From Prevotellaceae bacterium UBA1075 (GTDB lineage: Bacteria; Bacteroidota; Bacteroidia; Bacteroidales; Bacteroidaceae): a stretch of 64,000 bases of DNA. How positions within the stretch are numbered: position 1 is the stretch's first letter; each line of letters begins with the position of its first letter. The notes below the pieces were generated by a model, which saw only the letters and a program-made list of their open reading frames with translations, did no database searches and was not told where the DNA came from. Positions 17,277 to 24,219 of this stretch are shown piece by piece. A program made the translations under genes and the position numbers. The stretch lies in contig DCCS01000044.1 of NCBI GenBank assembly GCA_002316015.1, positions 74,895-138,894 of the forward strand. The letters run 5' to 3'.

Positions 17277-18160
17277 CCCGTCACCGTGTCATGGCAGAGC
17301 AAGGCGGCCCCCGCATTGGGCAAGCATCCCAACTCATACACGTTGCACAGGGCTATCAGACGCGCGACGGTGCCGTACACCCCGCCATACACACGCCTGT
17401 CCCACTTCATGCTGCTCATGGCAGGCAGGAGCGCGGCCAGTGCCTCAACGGGACTGAGCTTGCGGATGCTGTTGGACGGGCACTGCCGTATGCGCACTAT
17501 GGCTCCCACAGGAGCCGAGACATTCCTGTAGCAGGGAGTTTTCCCGCTCCATGGAGAGCCATACACAACGGGCTTCCCCTCCACTATGCGCAGCACAGGA
17601 TTGTCGTCATTCATCAGGTCGCAACCCGGTATGTTGTCGTACCACAGGCGGGTGTGTGTGCTCTTGCCCGTACCGCTCGGGGCGGTCATCATATAGGCAC
17701 GTCCGCCACAACGGATGACCGACGCGTGCACCAGGAGCGTGTCATGGTCGGCCGTGGAGAAAGCGTAGGCCATCATCAAGGCGCTGTTCAAGCCATAGGC
17801 ACGCTGGCCAGCCTGTTCTCCACACAGGCACACCTGACACTGGCGAAAGTCCGGCGAGGACTGCATGACGCTGCACACCACACCATCCACGTCACGCAAA
17901 TGGAACTGGTAACCACCGTCAGGCATCTGGAACACGCCATGAACACAGCCTCCACAGTCAAACTGCCCCACTTCCCGCTCCGGCGCGCCCCATGAAAAGG
18001 CGTGGTCAACAACGACTCTCAGCATCGGCTCGCTGTCCCCGTCCTTGACCCCGAAGGGGGCAAACGAGGGGAGCAACGCTTGCACATCGGTGCCATCGGC
18101 CGGCTCCACAGCCAGCAGATGCCCACCCACCCGACAGCGGAACCCGCTTGCGCCAGCCAT
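17273..18160 (-). CDS. HprK-like kinase (HPr kinase/PEPCK-fold)
   Basis: 295-residue protein. The C-terminal half resembles the catalytic domain of HPr kinase/phosphorylase, with the P-loop APSGTGKST at 160-168, HASVIRCGGRAYM just before it, and LMNDDNPVLR and GSPWSGKTPC further on. The N-terminal half has no similarity I recognise and is Cys-rich. It lacks the HPr-binding region organisation of a true HprK, and no ptsH is nearby. Stand-alone HprK-like kinases occur in RiPP and PqqD-associated clusters, so phosphorylation of a peptide or small molecule is plausible. The start ATG overlaps the stop of the secreted-protein gene (ATGA), and its stop overlaps the S26 peptidase start. Confidence 0.85.
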   Translation of the reverse strand: MAGASGFRCRVGGHLLAVEPADGTDVQALLPSFAPFGVKDGDSEPMLRVVVDHAFSWGAPEREVGQFDCGGCVHGVFQMPDGGYQFHLRDVDGVVCSVMQSSPDFRQCQVCLCGEQAGQRAYGLNSALMMAYAFSTADHDTLLVHASVIRCGGRAYMMTAPSGTGKSTHTRLWYDNIPGCDLMNDDNPVLRIVEGKPVVYGSPWSGKTPCYRNVSAPVGAIVRIRQCPSNSIRKLSPVEALAALLPAMSSMKWDRRVYGGVYGTVARLIALCNVYELGCLPNAGAALLCHDTVTG

Positions 18161-18702
18161 CAGTGGCGGCCTCCCTTCCGTGCCTTGGATGGTTTGCCGC
18201 CCTTGGCCTGCGGTGCTTCGTGAGAAGCGGGAGCGGCCGGGGCTTCCGTTCCCTCTGTGTCCTCATCGAGCATCGTCACACTGGTGTCCACATACTGTTC
18301 GCCTATAAACTGGAACTCTGCCGCCCCAAGTGTCTTGAGACGCATGGCCGATGCCTTTCCGCTGCGCCTGCGCATCTGCTCCACGCGCTTCTGCAATCGT
18401 GCCTGCTTCTTGTCGAAGAGTACCATGCAGGTGTAGTTCTTGCCCCCCGAGAGTTTCTTCATATAGTGGTTCAACTGGGCCGAGTACTGGTTGCGGTCCA
18501 TCAGAAATCCGTTCCTGCTCTCGACATAGGCGGTGTCGATGCACTGTATCGCGGTCAGGTAAGCCGTGGAGTCGGCGAAGTTGATGGCATAGCCGCAGAT
18601 ATATACTGGCCTCTGCTCCACCTTGGCTTGCAGGAGCGAGGCCTGGGACACCAGTATGATCGCCACAGCCCACCGGGCAATTGCCCACATTCTGTCATTC
18701 AT
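18160..18702 (-). CDS. Secreted conserved protein of unknown function
   Basis: 180-residue protein, first gene of the kinase-peptidase-PqqD cassette. It has an N-terminal signal sequence (WAVAIILVSQASLLQA), a central region PVYICGYAINFADSTAYLTAIQCIDTAYV typical of uncharacterised secreted Bacteroidales proteins, and a low-complexity Ala/Lys/Gly tail. I do not recognise a domain. It has a good promoter (TTG about 20 nt upstream of TAAATTTG at 18761-18768) with a leader of about 54 nt. It is translationally coupled to the kinase by an ATGA overlap. Whether it is a substrate of the cassette is open. Confidence 0.78.
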   Translation of the reverse strand: MNDRMWAIARWAVAIILVSQASLLQAKVEQRPVYICGYAINFADSTAYLTAIQCIDTAYVESRNGFLMDRNQYSAQLNHYMKKLSGGKNYTCMVLFDKKQARLQKRVEQMRRRSGKASAMRLKTLGAAEFQFIGEQYVDTSVTMLDEDTEGTEAPAAPASHEAPQAKGGKPSKARKGGRH

Positions 18703-18760
18703 GTCGCTTGTGTTGTAGTTCTCTTTATTTACCCTTTGAACGTTGTCGCTTATGAGTGAG

Positions 18761-18768
18761 CAAATTTA
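18761..18768 (-). promoter_or_regulatory. -7 box (TAAATTTG) of the kinase/peptidase/PqqD operon
   Basis: Minus-strand TAAATTTG preceded about 20 nt upstream by a TTGC that fits the -33 element. Predicted start is near 18757. It is the only good promoter I see for the genes from 18702 down to about 10105. Confidence 0.65.
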
Positions 18769-19138
18769 CGACCTTTCCATGAGACGAGCAAGTATTGGGC
18801 AGGCTGTTCTACTGCATTCGTCTTGCATGGGGCGCATGCCGGGCCGATTGCCGCACCCTGCATAGGGCACATGCCACCATGGCCGTTGCCTTAATCCTTG
18901 CCAGGCTCACGCCGTTCCCGAAATGTCCTCTCCCACTACCTGGAATATCTCGCTGCTTTTTCCGTGAAGCGTGGAGTTCCCCTGTATAGCTCCCGTGTGG
19001 GAGTTTACTGCCTTGAATCCCGGGGATTTTAAGGCACTTCGCAAATGCGGTTTCTCGATGACCGACAAACCAAACGATATTGCCTCAATAATTGCCATGC
19101 GCTGAGAACCGTGTGCTGGTTATGCCAGCTGGACAAAA
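18769..19138. other. Structured gene-free stretch downstream of menA
   Basis: No convincing gene. It holds a degenerate repeat array (CTGCAT at 18812 and 18858, two 23-bp steps apart), a near-duplicated 16-mer starting GCATGGGGCG at 18825 and GCATAGGGCA at 18860, and one copy of the CCGTTGCCTTA direct repeat at 18883. Small palindromes occur around 18990-19045 (CTCCC-GTGT-GGGAG, and CCTTGAATCC facing GGATTTTAAGG). A 63-codon minus-strand reading frame (18907-19098) crosses the palindromes. It could be a tiny gene or a remnant, and I do not call it. Confidence 0.4.
18883..18893. repeat. Direct repeat CCGTTGCCTTA, copy right-flanking (menA 3' side)
   Basis: Identical 11-mer to 20169-20179 in the same orientation, with similarity extending to both sides (CATG before, T-rich after). 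The pair brackets menA at a distance of 1286 bp. Confidence 0.45.
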
Positions 19139-20053
19139 CTACCCGAAGACGATTGACACAGAAACAAGAAGTCCGAAGGCTAAAATATTACGGGCAGTCT
19201 CACCAAGTACGGAATTGAGCCGGCTCCCATGGTCTATCCTTACGATTCTGTGGTATGAGGCAAACAAGAAGGGCAAGACAGCCAACGGGAGGAATGACTG
19301 CGGGGTTTCATTACGGGAATAGAGAACTGTGACGCTGATTGAGCAAGCAAGAATTCCAAGCACCAGATACAGATACCGCGAGGCCCTTTTCCCGACCATA
19401 ACCACAAGAGTCCGTTTCCCCACTCTTCTGTCGTTTTCAATGTCTCTATAGTTGTTGACAATCAACAGGGTGTCAGTCATAGCGCCACAGGCTACAGACA
19501 TCCATACCACATCGCCCGGTATTTCGCCACAAGGCGAAGCGGGAACCGCGAGGTAATATGTGAGGCATACTGGCACGACCCCAAAAAACAGCAAGACCAG
19601 GACATCTCCCAGCCCAACATAGGACAGGTGCGTGGTGTAAAGAAAACAAAACAGGACGCACAGGCCACCGACCCAAACCATATTCCAGCCCCCGAACAGG
19701 ACAAGCGGAAACCCTACGGCACACGACACCAGGGTGTTTATGACAATGCCGGTTCTCATGGCCTTCGGGGTAATCCAGCCCTGCGCGCATGCCCTTTTGG
19801 GGCCAAGCCTGCCCTCTCCGTCACATCCTTTCAAATAATCGAAATAATCATTTACAAAATTCGCGTCTATTTGCATTAAAAAGGCAAACAGGAGGCATAA
19901 CACCGCCGGGACGCCCCTGACCATGTCCCCATAATGACTTACAGCGAATGCTAAGCCTATGACAACAGGAACCGCCGCTCCCGAAAGCGTTTTGGGCCGC
20001 GCGGCCAAAAACCACGCCTTGAATGAATTTACCCCAACTTTATCAAAGCACAT
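19139..20053 (-). CDS. menA: 1,4-dihydroxy-2-naphthoate prenyltransferase (MenA-like UbiA family)
   Basis: Membrane prenyltransferase that attaches the polyprenyl tail in menaquinone synthesis. The two Asp-rich motifs are seen as NDYFDYLKG and NNYRDIENDRRVGK, with about eight to nine hydrophobic segments and an AARPKTL N-terminal block. The ATG at 20053 (MCFDKVG) is chosen because a -7 box lies at 20077-20084, inside the longer reading frame. The gene is visibly more AT-rich and has freer codon use than its neighbours. It stands alone, without other men genes, between direct repeats and repeat arrays. Acquisition by transfer is plausible, though MenA itself is a core function. Confidence 0.9.
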   Translation of the reverse strand: MCFDKVGVNSFKAWFLAARPKTLSGAAVPVVIGLAFAVSHYGDMVRGVPAVLCLLFAFLMQIDANFVNDYFDYLKGCDGEGRLGPKRACAQGWITPKAMRTGIVINTLVSCAVGFPLVLFGGWNMVWVGGLCVLFCFLYTTHLSYVGLGDVLVLLFFGVVPVCLTYYLAVPASPCGEIPGDVVWMSVACGAMTDTLLIVNNYRDIENDRRVGKRTLVVMVGKRASRYLYLVLGILACSISVTVLYSRNETPQSFLPLAVLPFLFASYHRIVRIDHGSRLNSVLGETARNILAFGLLVSVSIVFG

Positions 20054-20076
20054 GTCCGAAAATTCTCTAACTCGTG

Positions 20077-20084
20077 CAAAAGTA
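20077..20084 (-). promoter_or_regulatory. -7 box (TACTTTTG) for menA
   Basis: Minus-strand TACTTTTG with a TTTGC about 20 nt upstream. Predicted start is near 20073 and the leader is 19 nt to the ATG at 20053. Confidence 0.62.
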
Positions 20085-20168
20085 GGCATAAAAACTCGCG
20101 TTTGCAAACAGTCTGTGGCATTTCTGCACATGGACTCAACATGCGTGGCGGGCAGCCTGTCATCATGC

Positions 20169-20179
20169 CCGTTGCCTTA
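20169..20179. repeat. Direct repeat CCGTTGCCTTA, copy left-flanking (menA 5' side)
   Basis: Second copy of the 11-mer that brackets menA; preceded by CATGC where the first copy has CATGG. Confidence 0.45.
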
Positions 20180-20388
20180 GTAGCCTCAACCCGTCCCCAA
20201 TTCATGACCCGCCCAAATGTACTCCCCCAACCCGGGAACGGCTCGCCACTTTCATCAGGACCCTCGAGTTTATGCCACATAGTGCTAAAGCGGGGAACTC
20301 ACCGCTTTGATCATGACGAGTTGGCATGGTCGTCAGGAAACATGGCCATTTATCAATCGCAAAATCAAGCAACATCCTTGAAGAAAAA
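20180..20388. other. Gene-free stretch upstream of menA
   Basis: No gene seen. It contains a small inverted repeat AAAGCGG/CCGCTTT around 20286-20308 and otherwise unstructured sequence, leading into the repeat array at 20389. Confidence 0.4.
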
Positions 20389-20430
20389 GATGCAGTAGTA
20401 CTTCATCTGTCAACGAAGTAGTACTGCATC
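20389..20430 (-). terminator. Terminator-like hairpin built from repeat units
   Basis: Arms at 20389-20404 and 20415-20430 pair over 16 positions with one mismatch, with a 10-nt loop. On the minus strand the hairpin is followed by TTTTTC. The layout is the same as the aroB terminator at 8805-8840. The nearest upstream minus-strand gene is degQ, more than 1.3 kb away, with a decayed gene in between. Confidence 0.5.
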
Positions 20431-20472
20431 TGTCTTCGAAGTAGTACTGCATAGCCCGTCGGAGTTATACTT
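20389..20472. repeat. 23-bp tandem repeat, four units (array 3)
   Basis: GTAGTACT occurs at 20395, 20418 and 20441, with a variant GTTATACT at 20464, all exactly 23 bp apart. Between copies the sequence reads CATCTGTCAACG or CATCTGTCTTCG. The CATCTG(T/C)CAACG core is shared with the array at the right end of the window. Confidence 0.65.
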
Positions 20473-20648
20473 CATCAACACTTGAAGCATAACCTCAAAT
20501 CAGCAGGCTACACCTTTACATATGCCCGGTCGGGAACGACCAACGCCCAGAGCGGCAATATGCCCCCACAGAAAGCAAGGAACAGAATCTTCTTGCCGCA
20601 TGCAAAAATTACAGAGATACATTTGCTCACACGCCAAAAAAGCATACT

Positions 20649-20838
20649 TTTGGAGGCACATATTCTTTATTCAACTGTACAGCCCAAAACCAAAATAGTA
20701 ATTATGAAGATTTTGCCCACGCGGTTATTTTAAACTCCACTGACGGGAACTATTACTATTATTATTATGCAGATCCTACAACAGGAGAACGCGGTGTGAA
20801 GATTACAAAAAACGAAGTGTTTTACGCAATAAAAATTT
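20649..20838 (+). pseudogene. Possible 3' remnant of a decayed gene
   Basis: An open frame upstream of 20839 reads as protein-like: GGTYSLFNCTAQNQNSNYEDFAHAVI (written here in two parts: GGTYSLFNCTAQ and NYEDFAHAVI), then STDGNYYYYYY and a TTGERGVKITKNEVFYA stretch. No start codon or full domain is present, and the frame runs on without a stop into the next remnant. A one-base shift near the end would stop at the TAA in CAATAA, just before the next start. The Cys...DFAHAV pattern resembles the C-terminal parts of secreted cysteine-protease-like toxins, but this is weak. The composition is AT-rich. Confidence 0.35.
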
Positions 20839-21569
20839 ATGGAAAGAAACAAGTTTTTTTATTTGCTTGCGCTGCTCACATTCCTCTCCGTGGTATCATG
20901 GGGACAAGACACCATCAAGCATACGGAATGGAAAGAATTCAGAAGGCCACGTACCGCAAAAGAACGTTTGGGGTTCATGCGCCCCCCATTAGAGAAGACA
21001 AAATTAAGGAAAAAGACCTCAACCATTCTGCCGAGTACATGCAAGACTCTGATTTTGGGGAGGACTGGTGCTGGTGCCACTCTATGAATGGTGAATTTGT
21101 CGGGCCATACGCTATCGGCATTGACAATTATGCCTACGAGATAGACAACAGCACCCGAAAAAAAAGAGTGGCTTTCGCATGCCATTCACAATAAGGGGGA
21201 TTGGGAAAACGAAAGACTCACTGGTTGTGACATCCCGTGGAAGGGGCGTTTCCTATCATATCCGTGGGCATCATATTTGTGGTTTTACAAACTACAAGAG
21301 CGAGCACCCTGTAAAACTGCTTTCCCTGGAGGGACATCCGAAAGGAATACTGCCCACAGGTGGAGGGGGACGTGCTCTATATGGCGAACAAGTTTTTCGT
21401 CCTGAGAGAAGAAGACCTGTACAAGTTCACGGTGGACTTCATCTGGAGGGTTGAGGTTCTCCCATCCAGCAAGTTGACTCCCATCAAGAGCCACATCAAG
21501 AAGCCCTTCACCATCATCCGCATATTCACCAAGACCCACCACAACTGGCACCCCATGTGCATCAGGTGA
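20839..21569 (+). pseudogene. Frameshifted gene for a secreted protein of about 240 residues
   Basis: A signal peptide starts at 20839 (MERNKFFYLLALLTFLSVVS, then WGQ). The protein-like reading then jumps between frames. The first frame runs to about 20985, a second from about 20995 to 21160 (EYMQDSDFGEDWCWCHSMNG), a third from 21166 to about 21310 (EWLSHAIHNKGDWENERLTG), and a fourth from about 21315 to the stop at 21569 (VEGDVLYMANKFFVLREEDL). Two of the shifts sit at homopolymers, a C6 near 20985 and an A8 at 21158-21165. I recognise no family. This is either a true pseudogene or a cluster of sequencing errors in homopolymers; the third shift is not at a long run, which favours decay. Confidence 0.55.
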
Positions 21570-21787
21570 CCAAGAAGGAAAGCCGGCATCCACAAGGGGG
21601 CGCAAGACGAAGCCAGCCGCACATCCTCCCAGTGAGGAGTGCGGCTGGCACTGCAATTGTATCCCTGCACGAGGGAACTGTTTTACGTCAATCCATACCG
21701 GACATCAAACCGAACAGACCTGCAAGCCTGTCCTGCCTGCCCAATCCCTGCACCGCATTGCGGAGGCAAGGGCTCACGGCCTTTCCG
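21570..21787. other. Gene-free stretch between the remnant and degQ
   Basis: No gene, clear terminator or repeat seen. The base composition returns toward the GC-rich average. Confidence 0.4.
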
Positions 21788-23275
21788 TCAGTCATTCAAG
21801 TCCACCACCAGGCTCACCTTGCGCCCGCTGGGAGTCATGGCCTTGATCCACAAGGTGCGGTCGGTGCTGCGGCTGGCCTCTTCTACGGCAGTCTCCCAAT
21901 CACTCACAGTGGACAGTTTCTTGTCGTTGACCTGCAGGAGGATAGTACCCTTGCTGGCACCGGCGGCCTTCATCTTGCCTCCCTGGCGTACGGCACTTAC
22001 CTCCAGACCGTAATCCACGCCCAAGGTCTTCTTCACATCATCGCCCGCAGGCTTCAGCGAAACGCCCAACTGGTCCATGTCAACCTCCTCGAGCACCTTG
22101 GTGGTACCCTGGCTGTTGCGCAAGGTCACATTGGTGGTATAGTTCTTCTTTGCGCGGGAATAGGTCAGAGACACCTTGTCGCCTGGGCTGTGCTGCGAGA
22201 TGGCCTCCTGCAGCTCACTCATCTTGGTCACCTTCTTGCCGTCAAACTTTGTGAGCACGTCACCCTTCTTCAATCCGGCTTCCTGGGCTGCGCTGGCATC
22301 TGCCACCTCGGTGACATACACACCCTCTACCTCGCCCAAGTCAACCTCGTTGCCCTTGGCTTTCTCGGAGTCAATATAGTTGGTCACGTCCGTACCCGTC
22401 ACGCCCAGCACGGCACGCTGCACGGCACCATACACCTTGAGGTCAGAGACCACCTTGTTCATAATGGTCGTGGGAATGGCAAAACCATAGCCGCTGTAAC
22501 TGCCTGTCTGGCTGTAAAGCATGGCATTGATGCCCACCAGTTCGCCCCGCTCGTTGACGAGAGCGCCGCCGCTGTTTCCGCTGTTGATGGCTGCGTCAGT
22601 CTGTATGAAACTCTCGATGCCGTTGGCTCCCAAAGTACGTGCCTTGGCACTCACAATGCCAGCGGTGACGGTACTTGTAAGGTTGAAGGGGTTTCCCACA
22701 GCCAGCACCCACTGCCCCAACTTCAAGTCATCGCTGTTGCCCACTTTTATTGCGGGCAGGTTCTTCGCGTCAATCTTGATCAGGGCCAGGTCTGTAGTGG
22801 CGTCACATCCGATAATGCGTCCGTTGAACTCACGGTTGTCGTTGAGTTTCACCTCTATCTCATCGGCATCGCCCACCACGTGATTGTTGGTCACGATGTA
22901 TCCGTCGGCGCTTATGATTACGCCGCTGCCCGCCGAGTGACGGTCTGGCTGTTTGTATTCACGCCGCTGGGGCTCGCGGCCTCCAAAACCGAAGAAGTCC
23001 CCAAAGAAGTCGCTGAAGGGGTCCTGCACCTGCACGCGCTGAGTCTTTCCGGCCTGGGTGACCTTGATGTAAACGACCGAATTGACCGCTGTCTCGGCCG
23101 CATAGGTCAGGTCAACCATTCCGCCGGGAGCGGCGGCTGAGGACACAGGAGCAGTCTGTGGAGCAGGCGCGGGCTGCGGAGCAGGCTCTGCACGCTTGAT
23201 GACAGCACTGGTCACAGCACTGCTTCCAAACACAAGAGCAACTACCCCCAGCCAGTTTTTAGTTGTCTGTTTCAT
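21788..23275 (-). CDS. degQ: DegP/DegQ-type periplasmic serine endoprotease
   Basis: HtrA protease that degrades misfolded envelope proteins. After an N-terminal hydrophobic anchor or signal (GVVALVFGSSAVTSAV) comes a Pro/Ala-rich linker, then the trypsin-like domain with catalytic His132 (TNNHVVG), Asp162 (TTDLALIKID) and Ser235 (NSGNSGGAL). Two PDZ domains follow; the first carries EGVYVTEVADASAAQEAGLKKGDVL and the second ends with GTILLQVNDKKL. The ATG at 23275 (MKQTTKNWLG) is chosen because the -7 box at 23340 lies inside the longer reading frame. The length of 495 residues is normal. It stands alone on the minus strand. Confidence 0.95.
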   Translation of the reverse strand: MKQTTKNWLGVVALVFGSSAVTSAVIKRAEPAPQPAPAPQTAPVSSAAAPGGMVDLTYAAETAVNSVVYIKVTQAGKTQRVQVQDPFSDFFGDFFGFGGREPQRREYKQPDRHSAGSGVIISADGYIVTNNHVVGDADEIEVKLNDNREFNGRIIGCDATTDLALIKIDAKNLPAIKVGNSDDLKLGQWVLAVGNPFNLTSTVTAGIVSAKARTLGANGIESFIQTDAAINSGNSGGALVNERGELVGINAMLYSQTGSYSGYGFAIPTTIMNKVVSDLKVYGAVQRAVLGVTGTDVTNYIDSEKAKGNEVDLGEVEGVYVTEVADASAAQEAGLKKGDVLTKFDGKKVTKMSELQEAISQHSPGDKVSLTYSRAKKNYTTNVTLRNSQGTTKVLEEVDMDQLGVSLKPAGDDVKKTLGVDYGLEVSAVRQGGKMKAAGASKGTILLQVNDKKLSTVSDWETAVEEASRSTDRTLWIKAMTPSGRKVSLVVDLND

Positions 23276-23339
23276 AACTTCATCTTTCTTTTGCGTTAAC
23301 ATTCTGTAATCAAAACTTGGCTTCCAACGAGCCGCATTG

Positions 23340-23347
23340 CAAATATA
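23340..23347 (-). promoter_or_regulatory. -7 box (TATATTTG) for degQ
   Basis: Minus-strand TATATTTG with TTG about 19 nt upstream. Predicted start is near 23336 and the leader about 60 nt. Confidence 0.65.
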
Positions 23348-23692
23348 TGCCGATTTATACTGACCGCAATACACTTGCTTCTTATTTTGAAATTATTTAA
23401 CAGAGCGTAAGATGCCATTAACCATTGTTAAACACTCTCCTGCCAATCACCCTTCGGGCTTGCTCTTATGTCGCCACACACCAAAGCGAGCCCTGGCATG
23501 GAGTTCTGCGATGGTGGCACGCCCAGAGATGGCACCTGGACTGAGGGGAATATTCCGAGACATCACCCTGGCCTGCGCAAGAGACACCCTGCCTGGGCAC
23601 AAGACAGCCACAGAACAAAGGGGCAACGGGGGCAGAAAAGCCTGCATGCAATTTTTCGCTGTACATCAACAGGATGAAAGAGTTTTTCTTCG
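23348..23692. other. Gene-free stretch between degQ and rnpB promoters
   Basis: About 340 bp between the divergent promoters. Overlapping open frames exist on both strands, but none has a family signature or start signal. I see no gene, terminator or repeat array. Confidence 0.4.
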
Positions 23693-23700
23693 TACCTTTG
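23693..23700 (+). promoter_or_regulatory. -7 box (TACCTTTG) for rnpB
   Basis: Plus-strand TACCTTTG, predicted start 23704-23707, directly in front of the RNase P RNA. Confidence 0.65.
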
Positions 23701-23703
23701 TCC

Positions 23704-24093
23704 CTCAGAGAACAGGACAGCAGGCCGGTCTGCCGCTGGCCCACACGCGCAAGCGCAAGGGCGAGAGGAAAGTCCGGGCAGCACAGGGCATCCCGCTTCC
23801 TAACAGAAAGAGGCTCGCGAGAGCCTGCCGATGTAGAAGAAAACAACCGCCTTGCCTGGGCAAGGTAAGGGTGAGAAGGTGGGGCAAGAGCCCACCAGGC
23901 CAGTGGTGACACTGGTGCTGTACATCCCGGGAGCTGAAAGTTCATGTAAACCGGCGACACAAAGAGAGGGCGGCCCGTCCAAGCCGGAGGGTAGAACGAT
24001 AGAGGCTGGTGGTGACACCAGCACTGGATAAATGGCAGACACCCCGTACCAAGGGGCACACAGAACCCGGCTTACAGGCCAGCTGTCCTTTTT
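23704..24093 (+). ncRNA. rnpB: RNase P RNA (bacterial type A-like)
   Basis: Catalytic RNA that matures tRNA 5' ends. The conserved 5' core GAGGAAAGTCCGGGC is at about 23762 and its 3' partner ACAGAACCCGGCTTA at about 24059; together they form the P4 region. GGGTGAGAAGGTGGGGCAAG with AGCCCACCAG fits the P8/P9 area. The outer helix P1 is GGACAGC (23715-23721) pairing with GCTGTCC (24082-24088). The latter is followed directly by five T residues, so P1 may double as the terminator stem. The ends are approximate. It is transcribed on plus from its own -7 box. Confidence 0.93.
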
Positions 24094-24142
24094 CCCCCGA
24101 AAAGAGCAACGGTGCACGACTGGAGCACTTTCTTATACATAT

Positions 24143-24177
24143 ATATACATAAAAACGACTATATACATAAAAACGAC
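24143..24177. repeat. 18-bp tandem repeat, two units
   Basis: ATATACATAAAAACGACT at 24143-24160 is followed by a second copy at 24161-24177. It lies in the AT-rich leader in front of the YihY-like gene. Confidence 0.7.
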
Positions 24178-24219
24178 ACGCCCAAGAAGGATTCCCCACA
24201 GTTTCCCCACAAAAGACAC

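Noticed and set aside
18907..19098. 63-codon minus-strand open frame near menA
   Set aside because: It has no promoter, crosses palindromic sequence and matches no family I know; recorded only inside the gene-free stretch entry.
20482..20733. 83-codon plus-strand open frame
   Set aside because: The residue pattern is not protein-like and another frame of the same stretch reads better as a gene remnant.
23412..23909. Long plus-strand open frame overlapping rnpB
   Set aside because: It runs into the conserved RNase P RNA core and has no family signature.
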